A DNA stretch of 64,000 nt from Okeania sp. SIO1I7 (GCA_010672585.1 JAAHGF010000018.1:62001-126000); one strand, 5' to 3'. Shown: positions 30,396 to 39,945, counted from the stretch's first letter. Program-made: numbers and translations. Notes: a model not told the origin generated them from the letters alone.

Positions 30396-30764
30396 TTATT
30401 CATTATTAATTATTAATTGTTGACGGTTTTCTTGGGCGTCATCAATTGCCGTGCGTAGGGAAATATTTGTAATTGGTTGGTCTCTGGGGTCGGGAGGTGG
30501 TGGGTCTTCGTTATCTTTTATTGGGTCTTGCCTTACACTTCTTAAGGCGCTTGTAATAGTTGTGTACTGGTTTTCCTTACACCATTTAGTAATTGTTAAA
30601 TAGATATTTTTTGGTTCGTCATTTGTTTGCTCTAAATTTTTTTTCAAGTCTTCTAATTTTTGCCAAGCACTTTCAGGAAAAATCTGGCTATCTGGTTTTT
30701 TACTTTCTTGGTTCAGAATACTGATGAATTTACGGATAATTTCTTCGGTTTGTGGAACTGCCAT
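30396..30764 (-). CDS. Small acidic protein downstream of the CHAT gene
   Basis: 122 residues. The first 85 or so are helical (EEIIRKFISILNQESKK, LEDLKKNLEQTN, NIYLTITKWCKENQ) and could be a small all-alpha adaptor. Next is a proline-acid linker, EDPPPPDPRDQP, and a short tail whose stop lies inside a dispersed repeat, so the original C-terminus may have been altered. It follows the TPR-CHAT gene after 160 bases on the same strand. I do not recognise the family; an adaptor or substrate role for the protease is only a guess from position. Confidence 0.5.
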   Translation of the reverse strand: MAVPQTEEIIRKFISILNQESKKPDSQIFPESAWQKLEDLKKNLEQTNDEPKNIYLTITKWCKENQYTTITSALRSVRQDPIKDNEDPPPPDPRDQPITNISLRTAIDDAQENRQQLIINNE

Positions 30765-30924
30765 TGTTTATTTTCACTCCAATTGATATCTACATCAGAC
30801 ATAATTATCAATTATATAACTGTTACTAAATGACTATATGACTTGACTAGGTTCTCAATAGGGTCTATAATTTTTACCCATTTATTTATACCAAAAACCA
30901 GCAACGCCATTATATTTCTTCGCC

Positions 30925-33900
30925 TTATATCCCGATCGCTGTAAATGCTGACCAATATATAGGATTTGCAAAGGGGCGGTCGTCATCATATAACTCTAAG
31001 TATAACTCGCATTCTTCTAAAGAATCTTCACTCAGTTTCAGACCATCCCGCAACCAAGCCAAAACCTTCTCACAGGAAACATTCCGTAACCAATATTGAG
31101 CTTCGCGTAATGCCTCTACCACTGAACCAAACTTTGGTAGCTCCAGATACAAGCGAATCATCAACAAGGCAGCAGCCAAATCATCAGCTTCCCACAAACT
31201 ACCTACAACTGTCCGGGTTCCTGCATAAAAAAAAGCACTGGCTAAACCTACATAGTCATCAGTAGGAGGAGTTTCTACTAAACCCATTTTGCAGGCAGAA
31301 AGGATTAAAAGGCGACAGTTAGGGATATCTAGATTCTCGAAGATATCGAGAAATGTCAGTTTTTCCCGATTTGCTAGACGGAGATAAGAGTTGCGGGGAA
31401 ATTCCTCATCGAACTCTCCGTGACAGGAAAAATGGATATAGGTAGTCTGACCCAAGAAATTCCTGGTTTTTTGTTGGTTGAGGGCAGTTTTAGTAGCTTT
31501 GTCATGGGGAAGAACGAGAATTTGTTGCGGGTCGAACTGACGGCACAACTGCTCCACTTCTAAATCTGCATAAGTAAGGTCTTGTGTAGGGTTTTGAATG
31601 GCGAAGAAAGGAGGCGAATGGGGGTCGAGAGGGGGTCGTTGAGAAAGATTATTCAAAATTTGGCAACTAGGAGCATATTGCACAAGAAATTTATCCCCTA
31701 GAAGTTGGCTTTCACTATCGGAAATGGGAAGAGCGTGAAAAGGAATTAGGTGGAGTTCCCGATGTGGAATTAGAATTAATCGTTGATAATTGGTAAGTTG
31801 CAAAAGTATTTTTGGTAGGTGCAAGGCTTGGCTGAGGATTTGTAAATATTTTTCTAGTTGGCTTTCCCAGGTGGTTTCGCCATAGTCGCTGCGGTAATCT
31901 CGAATGGCTTTTTGGAGTTGCTGATAGTCTTCGGGTGTGAAAGTGAAGGGGTGAATTTGGAAATTTTTGTCTGGGGTAGGAGTAATCAAGAAAAGATAAA
32001 AGTTAGATTCATTATTAGCTGGGAGATACCATTCCAGGATGGCAGTTTCGGAGCCGAGCAGGTGGCTGAAGTCTGGCAGTTGGGGGGTAACTTGTTGGGT
32101 AAGGGTGAAGTCTGAGTCGCCAATTTCTTCTAGAAGTTGTTGGAATTTTTGATTGGCAGTTTGGAGTTGGGTGCGGATGTTGGCTTCGGGTACGTAAGAA
32201 AAATTTTCTCCTCTTTCTCCTGCCAAACCTCCTCCTATTAATTCTTGCCTGTTGCCTGTTGCCTGTTGCCTACTATCCATAAGTTGTTGTTGGTAGGAGG
32301 CGATTTGGCGACGTAATTCGCTGATGCTTTGTTTTTGGTCATCGGTGGCATTTTTGGGATAGAGGTTGGCACTGTTGAGGAGTTCGATTAATGTTTGAGA
32401 TTTACTACGCTCAACAGTGAGGATAGCTTGGCGATAGTCTTGATGCTTGATGCACGCTTGCACCATTTTTTCATAAATGATTAGGTTATTTTCTATAATT
32501 TCCCTTTTAGTAAGTTCGGAGACTGCCCAATAGCGACTTTGCTCTACACCAAGGATAGCTTGGTTGTAACCAGAGATAGCAATTTCCCAGTTTTCCATAT
32601 CAATGCCCAGGTTGCCCAGGTTGCGACCTGTTCGGAGGCAGTCGAGAGGGAAAAAGTCAGGGGTATGGACTTGTAATGCTGCTTGGTAGCAGTCAATCGC
32701 TTGTTCCATATTCTCCCATTGCTCTCCTTGAATGCGGTTTTCGTAAGCATTTCCTAAATTATTTTGAGTTGTTGCCCACTCTTGGGGAAAAGCTTCTAGA
32801 GTTAAGACTTGTAAAGCTGCTTTGTAGTAAGTAATAGCTATTTCCATATTCTCCCATTGCTCTCCTTGGATGCAGTCTGAGTAGGCAAGACCCAAATTAT
32901 TTTGAGTTCTTGCCCATTCTTGGGGAAAAGCTTCACGGGTACGGACTTGTAAAGCTGCCTTGTAGCAGGCAATCGCCCTCTCCATATTTTCTGACTTTTC
33001 TCCTTTGATACGGTTCCAGTAAGCAATACCCAGATTATTTTGAGTTGTTGCCCACTCTTGGGGAAAAGTTTCACGGGTACGGACTTGTAAAGCTGCCTTG
33101 TAGTAGGCAATCGCCATCTCCACATTCTCTGAACGCTCTCCCTGGATGCGGTTACGGTAGGTATTCCCCAGATTATTTTGAGTTCTTGCCCATTCTTGGG
33201 GGAAAGTTTCACGAGTCCGACGAACTTGTAAAACTGCTTTGTGGTAGGCGATTGCCATCTCCACATTCTCTGAACGCTCTCCCTGGATGCGGTCATTGTA
33301 GGCATTCCCCAAATTATTTTGAGTTGTTGCCCAGTCTAGGGGAAAAGCTTCACGGGTACGGACTTGCAAAGCTGCTTCGTAGTAGGCAATAGCTATTTCT
33401 ATATTCTCTGACTGCTCTCCTTTGATGCGGTTTGAGTAAGCAATACCCAGATTATTTTGAGCCATTGCCCACTCTTGAGGAAAAGCTTCACGAGTACGAA
33501 CTTGTAAAGCTGCTTCATAGCAGGTGATGGCCATCTCCACATTCTCTGAACGCTCTCCTCTAATGCGGTCATTGTAGGTAATACCCAAATTGTTTTGGGT
33601 TGCTGCCCAGTTTTGGGGAAAAGCTTCTAGGGTATAGACTTGTAAAGCTGCTTCATAGCAGGCGATGGCTTTCTCCACATTTTCTGAATGCTCTCCCCTA
33701 ATGCGAGTACGATAGGCTTGTCCCAGATTATTTTGAGTCATTGCCCAGTCTTGGGGAAAAGCTTCACAGGTATAGACTTGTAAAGCTGCTTCATAGCAGG
33801 TGATGGCTTTCTCCACATTCTCTGAACGCTCTCCTCTAATGCGGTCATTGTAGACAATACCCAGATTGTTTTGAGTCATTGCCCAGTCTTGAGGAAAAGC

Positions 33901-35034
33901 TTCACGAGTCCGAATTTGTAAAGCTGCTTCATAGCAGGCGATGGCTTTCTCCACATTCTCTGAATGCTCTCCTCTAATGCGGTCATTATAGGCCATACCC
34001 AGATTATTTTGAGTCAGTGCCCAATCTTGGGGAAAAGCTTCACGAGTCCGAATTTGTAAAGCTGCTTCATAGCAGGCAATGGCTTTCTCTACATTCTCTG
34101 AACGCTCTCCCCTAATGCGAGTACGATAAGCTTCTCCCAGATTGTTTTGAGTCATTGCCCAGTCTTGGGGAAAAACTTCACGGCTACGGACTTGTAAAGC
34201 TGCTTTGTAGCAAGCGATAGCTTTCTCCAGGTTCTCTGATTCCTCTCCTCTGATGCGTTCTGAGTATGCATTCCCCAGATTATTTTGAGTCATTGCCCAG
34301 TCTTGAGGAAAAGCTTCACAGGTATAGACTTGTAAAGCTTCTTGGTAGAAGGCGATCGCTATTTCCAGATTTTCTGAACGCTCTCCTCTAATGCGGTTAC
34401 CGTAAGCCAGACCCAAATTATTTTGAGTCATTGCCCAGTCTTGGGGAAAAGCTTCTAGAGTTAAAACTTGTAAAACTTCTTTGTAGCAGGCGATAGCTAT
34501 TTCCAGATTATTTGCTCCGTTGCCTAAAGGAAAGTTAAAAATATTAACAGCAAAATCATTAAGAATTTGTGCCAGAAATTGGTTTCTCTCAGAATTATCA
34601 GGGTCAAGCTTTGACTCAAACCACTCTTTGAGAACCTCTGCAAAAGTCAAGTCGAGTTTATCTTGATTTTTTGCTAGAAGTGGATAGACAACCCCAGGGT
34701 CACTATTACTGTCAACCTCAGCTTGCAAAACCTCCATCAAAAATCTCAAATATTCTTCAGGTGTCGCCTTTTTTGGAGCTACCCCACCACCGGGAGACTG
34801 GAGATTAAGCAACTCTGCCAATTGTTGTGCCAAATGCTGTAGAAATTGCGCCTGGTTTTCTTGCCCTTCCCGCTGCAAATGTTCCACTACTTGCCTGCAC
34901 ACCTGCACCAAACCCTCATCTATAAGTTCCGGGTGTCTGTTGAGAATTTCCGCTTCTTCCCCACTGGGGCAATTCAGCAATTCTTGAATTAGGGAAATGT
35001 AAGCTTGTAACCTTTCTTCGTCCATTAAGTTCAT
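30925..35034 (-). CDS. TPR-CHAT protein (caspase-like peptidase)
   Basis: CHAT domains are caspase/separase-fold cysteine peptidases; with TPR arrays they act in signalling or regulated cell death. Residues 1-175 are a helical N-terminal region. Fourteen near-identical 46-residue TPR units follow (about 176-820), each like NVEKAIACYEAALQ, then FPQDWAMTQNNLG. A linker and coiled coil lie at 820-950. The CHAT domain is in the last 330 residues, with catalytic His1205 in IHFSCHGEF and Cys1248 in LSACKMG. An in-frame repeat encodes RQQATGNRQELIGGG near residue 925. It is first in a same-strand row of three genes. Substrate and trigger are unknown. Confidence 0.9.
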   Translation of the reverse strand: MNLMDEERLQAYISLIQELLNCPSGEEAEILNRHPELIDEGLVQVCRQVVEHLQREGQENQAQFLQHLAQQLAELLNLQSPGGGVAPKKATPEEYLRFLMEVLQAEVDSNSDPGVVYPLLAKNQDKLDLTFAEVLKEWFESKLDPDNSERNQFLAQILNDFAVNIFNFPLGNGANNLEIAIACYKEVLQVLTLEAFPQDWAMTQNNLGLAYGNRIRGERSENLEIAIAFYQEALQVYTCEAFPQDWAMTQNNLGNAYSERIRGEESENLEKAIACYKAALQVRSREVFPQDWAMTQNNLGEAYRTRIRGERSENVEKAIACYEAALQIRTREAFPQDWALTQNNLGMAYNDRIRGEHSENVEKAIACYEAALQIRTREAFPQDWAMTQNNLGIVYNDRIRGERSENVEKAITCYEAALQVYTCEAFPQDWAMTQNNLGQAYRTRIRGEHSENVEKAIACYEAALQVYTLEAFPQNWAATQNNLGITYNDRIRGERSENVEMAITCYEAALQVRTREAFPQEWAMAQNNLGIAYSNRIKGEQSENIEIAIAYYEAALQVRTREAFPLDWATTQNNLGNAYNDRIQGERSENVEMAIAYHKAVLQVRRTRETFPQEWARTQNNLGNTYRNRIQGERSENVEMAIAYYKAALQVRTRETFPQEWATTQNNLGIAYWNRIKGEKSENMERAIACYKAALQVRTREAFPQEWARTQNNLGLAYSDCIQGEQWENMEIAITYYKAALQVLTLEAFPQEWATTQNNLGNAYENRIQGEQWENMEQAIDCYQAALQVHTPDFFPLDCLRTGRNLGNLGIDMENWEIAISGYNQAILGVEQSRYWAVSELTKREIIENNLIIYEKMVQACIKHQDYRQAILTVERSKSQTLIELLNSANLYPKNATDDQKQSISELRRQIASYQQQLMDSRQQATGNRQELIGGGLAGERGENFSYVPEANIRTQLQTANQKFQQLLEEIGDSDFTLTQQVTPQLPDFSHLLGSETAILEWYLPANNESNFYLFLITPTPDKNFQIHPFTFTPEDYQQLQKAIRDYRSDYGETTWESQLEKYLQILSQALHLPKILLQLTNYQRLILIPHRELHLIPFHALPISDSESQLLGDKFLVQYAPSCQILNNLSQRPPLDPHSPPFFAIQNPTQDLTYADLEVEQLCRQFDPQQILVLPHDKATKTALNQQKTRNFLGQTTYIHFSCHGEFDEEFPRNSYLRLANREKLTFLDIFENLDIPNCRLLILSACKMGLVETPPTDDYVGLASAFFYAGTRTVVGSLWEADDLAAALLMIRLYLELPKFGSVVEALREAQYWLRNVSCEKVLAWLRDGLKLSEDSLEECELYLELYDDDRPFANPIYWSAFTAIGI
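32570..34510 (-). repeat. Fourteen tandem 138-bp TPR-coding units
   Basis: The TPR array is highly uniform at DNA level, with units of 138 bases sharing long blocks such as CATTGCCCAGTCTTGG and GCTTCATAGCAGG. Thirteen units are nearly alike and the last is shorter. One unit has an extra codon (RRTRE). Such uniformity implies recent expansion or gene conversion. Confidence 0.9.
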
Positions 35035-35875
35035 TAAACAGTAAGTTTGCTATCACCATATATATGCAATTTTGTCAAATTATTTCAATATGAACAAAGA
35101 TGGCATACAACTCAATTCATCCGCCAAGAAGTAAATTTCTTGGCTCAAAGCAGAAGTCATCTAAAGATGACTAAAGATAGCTAATTTATTTCTGACTTTT
35201 GACTTCTGACTTCCGTGAAACGTTATAAGCCCTAAATTCTTTAAACATCTCTCACCAGTACTACCAAAATGTTAACTTTCTTTCAGGAGATGCGATCGCT
35301 AATCATCAACAAAAGCATAAATTTAATTTATTAATTCAGTCATTAAAATTATTTATTCCTATAAAACCAGCTCCGATTTTCACCAAATCATTACAAAATA
35401 TTTTACCTATTTGCGTTATTTCAGAAATTTGGTATCATATTTTGTACATAAGATATCATGGCTTTTTTCTACCTAAAATTAAAAACTCCTATCTTTAAAA
35501 GACTGTAATTCAGTATTTACGTTAAGTATCAGTCTCATTATCTAGATTTTTAGCTAGGATGGATAACTTCAAAAAAACAAATTTTATATAGGTATAAGTG
35601 TTTAAGTAATTGTAGCTATTGACAAATTAACTCTTTCTCCCTATTCCCTGCTGCCTACTCCCTACTTACTGAAAAATTGGGTCTAAAGCCTCCCCTTTTA
35701 AGAGAAAAAAAAGAATATCCCTGATGTCAAGCCTCCTTATTGCAGAGGTACTGATAACTGATAACTGATAACTGAAATAGCAGGTGATGGGCTAGCAGAC
35801 AAATAAATAAAATTGGGCGTCGTCATCTTCTATACTTCTCAATTGCCCATTGCCCATCACCAATATAAAATAAAT
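35035..35875. other. Long spacer with a conserved non-coding block
   Basis: No gene was found. It includes TTCTGACTTTTGACTTCTGAC heptamers (about 35189-35212), the block at 35281-35630 described separately, CCCTATTCCCTGCTGCC runs (35638-35665), a dispersed repeat around CCTCCCCTTTTAAGAG (35687-35702), and three CTGATAA copies (35750-35775). Confidence 0.55.
35281..35630 (+). repeat. Conserved 350-bp non-coding block, copy A
   Basis: It aligns in order with 38591-38974. Shared parts are ATGCGATCGCTAAT, ATTACAAAATATTT, TTGCGTTATTTCAG, TTTGGTATCATA, TTGTACATAA, GTATTTACGTT, TTCAAAAAAACAAATTTTA and TAGCTATTGACA. Conservation comes in islands separated by diverged stretches, and there is no shared open frame. 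Confidence 0.8.
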
Positions 35876-36211
35876 TTAATCTTCCATACTATCTATACTG
35901 AGGGGCACCATATCACCATTATTCGTAAGTCCTAATAACATCGATTCATTTGCTCGTATCACTTTGCCAGTAAGCACACATCGTTCCTCCTGTTGAGCCG
36001 TTGCAGGTAGACTAGCTCGAATATCTGAATGGGAAAACTGTGGCCGATAATCTCCAGACTTTTGCTGGACATAGTTCCAGAGGATATCTCGAATCAAAGC
36101 TTGATAGCCTTTATTATTGGCTAGTCTTTTCAATCTATCCTTTAACTCCCTTTCCAAACGGATGCTAGTAACTTCCATATCAGTAGTTGAAGTTCTGGGA
36201 ATTGTGTACAT
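35876..36211 (-). CDS. Ribbon-helix-helix-type DNA-binding protein
   Basis: 111 residues. The core MEVTSIRLERELKDRLKRLA then GYQALIRDILWNYV has the strand-helix-helix spacing of RHH/CopG-like DNA-binding proteins, which act as dimers. The last 45 residues contain EERCVLTGKVIRANESMLLGL, probably a conserved cyanobacterial extension of unknown role. A strong AAGGAGAAAAAAA stretch lies before the ATG. No toxin gene is adjacent, so this looks like a regulator rather than an antitoxin. Confidence 0.7.
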   Translation of the reverse strand: MYTIPRTSTTDMEVTSIRLERELKDRLKRLANNKGYQALIRDILWNYVQQKSGDYRPQFSHSDIRASLPATAQQEERCVLTGKVIRANESMLLGLTNNGDMVPLSIDSMED

Positions 36212-36861
36212 GATTTTTTTTCTCCTTAAAATTTTTAGGTAGACATCTCTGTAATATTAGTGTAGTATAAAAAAGGTTAGATTTGAAACCCCAACTTTTT
36301 GAGAGCTTTCCTGTGAACCATTCATTTATTCAAGCCATCGATCAGTCAAAAAACAACCTATTTGAAGGTTGTAGGGTTATTTCATGGCTGATGTTGGGAA
36401 CAATATTATGTGATGGAAATGACTTTGGCATTGATTATGGAGGTTTGGAGCTACTCGAAAAATTTAATCATATTTTTCAAATTGAACGGCCAAATATTAG
36501 GTCAAATCAATTTCTTAGAAGCGGGAGGTACAGACCAAAAAAATCTGTACATAATTCAGACTAAAAGGTATAAATATCTTTTTTCTAGCCCCCGCTTCCG
36601 AAGAAATAGAAGCAGGGGTTGTTGGTTTTAAATAAGACCAGGAAATAGAAAAATAAAATTAATTTTTTAATTCGGACAATTAAAAAGCATTAAGCAGTTC
36701 AGCAGTCAGCGGTCAGCTTGGCGCAGACTGCTCAAACAGATACCTAATTATATGTGCAAATTTTTAGGCTGAAGTGCTGAAGTGCTAATAACTAATAGCT
36801 AGTTAATTGAAAAACCAGTTGCTATAAAAAATCTAAAATCTAAAATTTAGGAGGTAAAGCA
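36212..36861. other. Spacer with three hairpins, possible structured RNA
   Basis: Hairpins are ACAACCT/AGGTTGT (36353-36372), GTACAGA/TCTGTAC (36528-36550), and CCCCGCTTC with GAAGCAGGGG (about 36589-36618) followed by TTGTTGGTTTT, which is terminator-like. Frames at 36283-36564 and 36410-36631 overlap each other and match no family, so I call neither. Confidence 0.4.
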
Positions 36862-37377
36862 GTGACCAGCATGACTCAAGTATTAAACCAATCTGTAGTC
36901 GTATTTTCTCAGAACTACTTACCCATGACCCGCATTAATATCAAGCGGGCGATCGCTCTGCTGGTGACTGGCAAAGCTGAACCTCTAAATTTTGATAATG
37001 GTAGTGGCTGGCCTGTGCGTTCTCCTAGTTTGGTCTTATATGTGCCCGAACAAATTCGCCTAACGATGGCCTCCCAAGAACGGGTGTGGAAAGTCCCCCC
37101 AGTCAACCGCAGGGAAGTGTTAAAGAGGGATCATCACCGTTGCCAATATTGCGGGACTACTAAACGTCTCACCTTAGATCATGTTATTCCTCGGTCTAGG
37201 GGTGGTAAACATAGTTGGGATAATGTAGTTACAGCTTGCGAAAGGTGCAATGCAATGAAAGGTAATCGTACTCCTACTGAGGCAGGGATGAAATTATCAC
37301 ACCAACCGAAAACACCAATACATCCGACTATTGCATTTGCTGAACAGTTCTGGCGCGAACGACAACACGAGGTTTAG
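36862..37377 (+). CDS. HNH endonuclease family protein
   Basis: The C-terminal half is a clear HNH domain: CQYCGTTKRLTLDHVIPRSRGGKHSWDNVVTACERCNAMKG, given here as one continuous motif with Cys-x-x-Cys pairs, the central DH and the closing N. Cleaving or nicking nucleic acid is the family activity. The N-terminal 80 residues (MTRINIKRAIALLVTGKAEPL) are the usual cyanobacterial extension. I start at the GTG at 36862 because AGGAGG at 36850-36855 is ideally spaced; an ATG three codons on is also possible. An alr0857-type gene follows on the same strand. The cellular role is unknown. Confidence 0.88.
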   Translation: MTSMTQVLNQSVVVFSQNYLPMTRINIKRAIALLVTGKAEPLNFDNGSGWPVRSPSLVLYVPEQIRLTMASQERVWKVPPVNRREVLKRDHHRCQYCGTTKRLTLDHVIPRSRGGKHSWDNVVTACERCNAMKGNRTPTEAGMKLSHQPKTPIHPTIAFAEQFWRERQHEV

Positions 37378-37559
37378 AAGGTCTTATTTTGTTAGTGAAG
37401 CAGACCTAAAAAGTTGTCTATAAGTTTCGTTAGTTCTAGAAAGTAACTAGAGCTAAATTTTGATGTCGTTATTTTGAGCAGAAAACAGTCAAAATAATGA
37501 TCCGATACCAATACCAATTCACTTTAAAGATGTCAAAAATAGTTTCAAATTATATATGT

Positions 37560-37745
37560 GAAATAATTTCCTGAAATTACTGTGGGATAAAAGTTTGGAG
37601 TCTATAAAATCTTACTTTTGACTTTTAAGTAAAGTTTGGAGTCTATAAAATCTTATTTTTGACTTTTGACTTTTGACTTTTGACTTTTAAGTAAAGTTTG
37701 GAGTCTATAAAATCTTACTTTTGACTTTTGACTTTTAACTTCCGT
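37560..37745 (+). repeat. Tandem repeat array (AAGTTTGGAGTCTATAAAATC plus TTTTGAC heptamers)
   Basis: Three copies of AGTTTGGAGTCTATAAAAT (37590, 37635 and 37695 area), each followed by a variable number of CTTTTGA heptamers. The array ends with TTCCGTGAAGCGG. The same TTTTGAC heptamers occur inside the PKS gene at 57295-57560. Confidence 0.85.
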
Positions 37746-37880
37746 GAAGCGGTATTTGCGCCAGATTTTGCGAACAAAATTAATTTCAATAACTGCAAAG
37801 AGTTTTGAGTTTTGAGTTATAGATTAATTACTCAATAACATCCGAAGCTCTTCCAATTAAAAAAGGAGAGACCACGGGGA

Positions 37881-38282
37881 ATGCTAAAGTTAACTTATAC
37901 TGAATCTGGCTTTTATATAGAGCGTTTGGCTCAATCTCCCGAACAGTTGATAGCACTGCGGGTAATCTTGGCTATGCGAGTTGGTCAAAAAATTGTAGTT
38001 GAACCAAGTTCTGCAGCTTTTTTACTACCTGTAAATTTACCTGAGTTGTCGATGTTGGAGATGGCTGTACAAAAAGAAGGTGGAGAAGATATTGCCCTTT
38101 GTGTTGCTGATGATGAGTTTGTGGAAGTTAGCTTAGGAGGAACTTGGATAACAGTAGATCCAGAATATGAGAATGGGATTTTTATTACTGCGTTGAGCGA
38201 TCGGATTGAATTGTTACTTTTTAAGTTGTGGCAAGCGACTGAGGCGAATGCGTCAGTGAGTCAGGAAGCCAGTGATTGTTGA
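37881..38282 (+). CDS. alr0857-family conserved cyanobacterial protein
   Basis: 133 residues, acidic, without signal peptide or membrane segment. Recognisable parts are MLKLTYTESGFYIERLAQSP, ILAMRVGQKIVVEPSSAAFL and EYENGIFITALSDRIELLLFKLW. It resembles the small cyanobacteria-only alr0857 family, of unknown function. The name is from memory. The AAAAGGAGAG upstream (37861-37870) is a good ribosome site. It follows the HNH gene after 500 bases of tandem repeats. Confidence 0.65.
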   Translation: MLKLTYTESGFYIERLAQSPEQLIALRVILAMRVGQKIVVEPSSAAFLLPVNLPELSMLEMAVQKEGGEDIALCVADDEFVEVSLGGTWITVDPEYENGIFITALSDRIELLLFKLWQATEANASVSQEASDC

Positions 38283-39172
38283 AATTGTCAATAGGCAATA
38301 TATAGAACCCATTTGGTATCTATTTAAAAATAGAGGAGGAGATGGGGGGATGGGGAGATGGGGAGATGAGAGAATTTTTCTACCTACTTACGCTATCGGG
38401 TGGCGCGGGGTCGCATTAGCTTTTTCCCCTATTCTCGTTCCTGAATTTCCACAACTTATGATGACTGAGGACTGCAACCAAAAGCATATACCGCGTGCAA
38501 AGCTCCCACTCAGGGGTTCTATATAAGTAATAATGTAGGGATGCTCCATGGAACATCTCTACAAGAATTTCAGGCAATATTCTCTTTTTTGTCAGGAATG
38601 CGATCGCTAATTATCCAAAAGTAGTTTCAAATTAAAAATTAGACAAGAGGGATTAATTATAAGTTTAACTTATTTTTTTCAATATTTAAAATTATTTATT
38701 TTAATCAAACAAGATACGATTTTCCCCAAATTATTACAAAATATTTCACGCACTTGCGTTATTTCAGCGATTTGGTATCATAAATTGTACATAATATATT
38801 GTGCTAATGTTGTGTTTAAAAGTAAAAAATCCTGCATTTAATAAAGCTACAACCTAGTATTTACGTTCATATCATCTCCAATATTCACATTTTTTGTCTG
38901 GTTAGATAATTTCAAAAAAACAAATTTTAGATAAGTATAAATGCTTAAGTAATCATAGCTATTGACAGATTAATTTTTATAAGATAGGAAATCAGTCTAA
39001 AAACTACTATTAAAGCCATTCATTCTGACTCCTGACTCCTGACTTCCCCTCCTGGGAGGAGTTAGGGGTGGGTTGACTCCTCAGAAATATCCTAGCTATT
39101 TGTAGCAAAAATTTATCAATTTGGTATTACTTGTTCTTTGTTCCTTGTTCCTTCTTCCTTCCCTCTGAGAAT
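38283..39172. other. Spacer with repeats and conserved block B
   Basis: It has GGGGAGATGGGGAGATG (38346-38364), a TGTAGGGATGCTCCATGGAACATCTCTACA hairpin (38533-38562), the conserved block at 38591-38974, and CTGACTCCTGACTCCTGAC followed by CCTCCTGGGAGGAG (39028-39062). No convincing gene. Confidence 0.55.
38591..38974 (+). repeat. Conserved 350-bp non-coding block, copy B
   Basis: This is the partner of 35281-35630, same orientation and same order of islands, starting at AATGCGATCGCTAATTATCC and ending at TAGCTATTGACAGATTAA. It has diverged enough that only islands remain, so the duplication is old or the islands are constrained. Confidence 0.8.
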
Positions 39173-39945
39173 ATGTCTTACAGCGAATTTACTCTCTCAC
39201 AATTAGAGTTTGAATTTAATTTGATACTTCAGGAACGAGTGGAATTATTTAAGTCTATAAAATCTGTAAATCCTAGTGCTTTATTGAGAGAAATTTTGGC
39301 TGAAAATATTCCTTTGGCATTAGAAATTGATACAGAAAAAGCTCGTTTCCTGACGGAATGCTCCGCAAACAGAATTGATTATTTCTCCAATTATTGTGGA
39401 ACTCAGAAAATACTTTAACCGCCAAATTAGTTTTTTTTCTGGCACAGAGTTTAATGTGGATAAAAGTAAGGGACTAACGGGAAGATGTGATTTTATAATT
39501 AGTTATTCTCCAAAGCAGCTAGAGGTAACTGCTCCTGTGGTGATAATTGTTGAGGCAAAAAACGATAATATTAGAGCTGATTTATAAACTGAACTAAAAC
39601 TCTTATGCTATCTAGGTTTCAGGAATTTATGGCTTGCCGGACCACAATCGCTAAAACCTTTGTCCTGTAAGAAGTTTAGCCTCTTAATATTTACTTTATA
39701 AATCAGCTCTTAAATCTCGACTAGCTCAGTGTATTGCGGAAATGGTGGCAGCTCAGTTGTTTAACCAACAAAAAAATAATCAAATTTCTTGTATTTATGG
39801 AATTGTTACAACAGGGAGTAATTGGAAGTTTTTAAGGTTGACAGAAAATCAAGTTGAGATTGATATAAGTGAGTATTTTATTGGGAATTTGGAATCTTTG
39901 TTTGGCATTTTAATTTATATAATTGAAAATACTTATTCTGATTGA
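39173..39945 (+). pseudogene. Type I restriction HsdR-N-like protein broken by two insertions
   Basis: Three frames read in order as one protein. The first is MSYSEFTLSQLEFEFNLILQ...IPLALEIDTEKAR from the ATG at 39173. The second is IISPIIVELRKYFNRQISFF...VVIIVEAKNDNIR. The third is [17 protein letters not shown]...[14 protein letters not shown]. The IVEAKND motif is the catalytic E-x-K of PD-(D/E)XK nucleases such as HsdR N-terminal domains. A 27-29 bp dispersed element at 39346-39372 shifts the frame, and a 136-bp MITE at 39574-39709 interrupts it again. It is not expected to be functional. Confidence 0.8.
39574..39709. mobile_element. MITE family C inside the HsdR-like pseudogene
   Basis: GAGCTGATTTATAAA (39574-39588) and TTTATAAATCAGCTC (39695-39709) are perfect 15-base inverted repeats around 106 bases. 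TTA lies on both sides and may be the target duplication. Removing it restores the reading GATAATATTAAATCTCGACT of the host gene. I saw no second copy in the window. Confidence 0.8.

Noticed and set aside
32838-33392. Open frames within the TPR array in other frames and on the other strand
   Set aside because: They are shadows of the 138-bp repeats; the TPR-CHAT frame explains the sequence.
38272-38526. 84-residue frame after the alr0857-type gene
   Set aside because: It overlaps the end of the real gene and runs through a GGGGAGATG tandem repeat.
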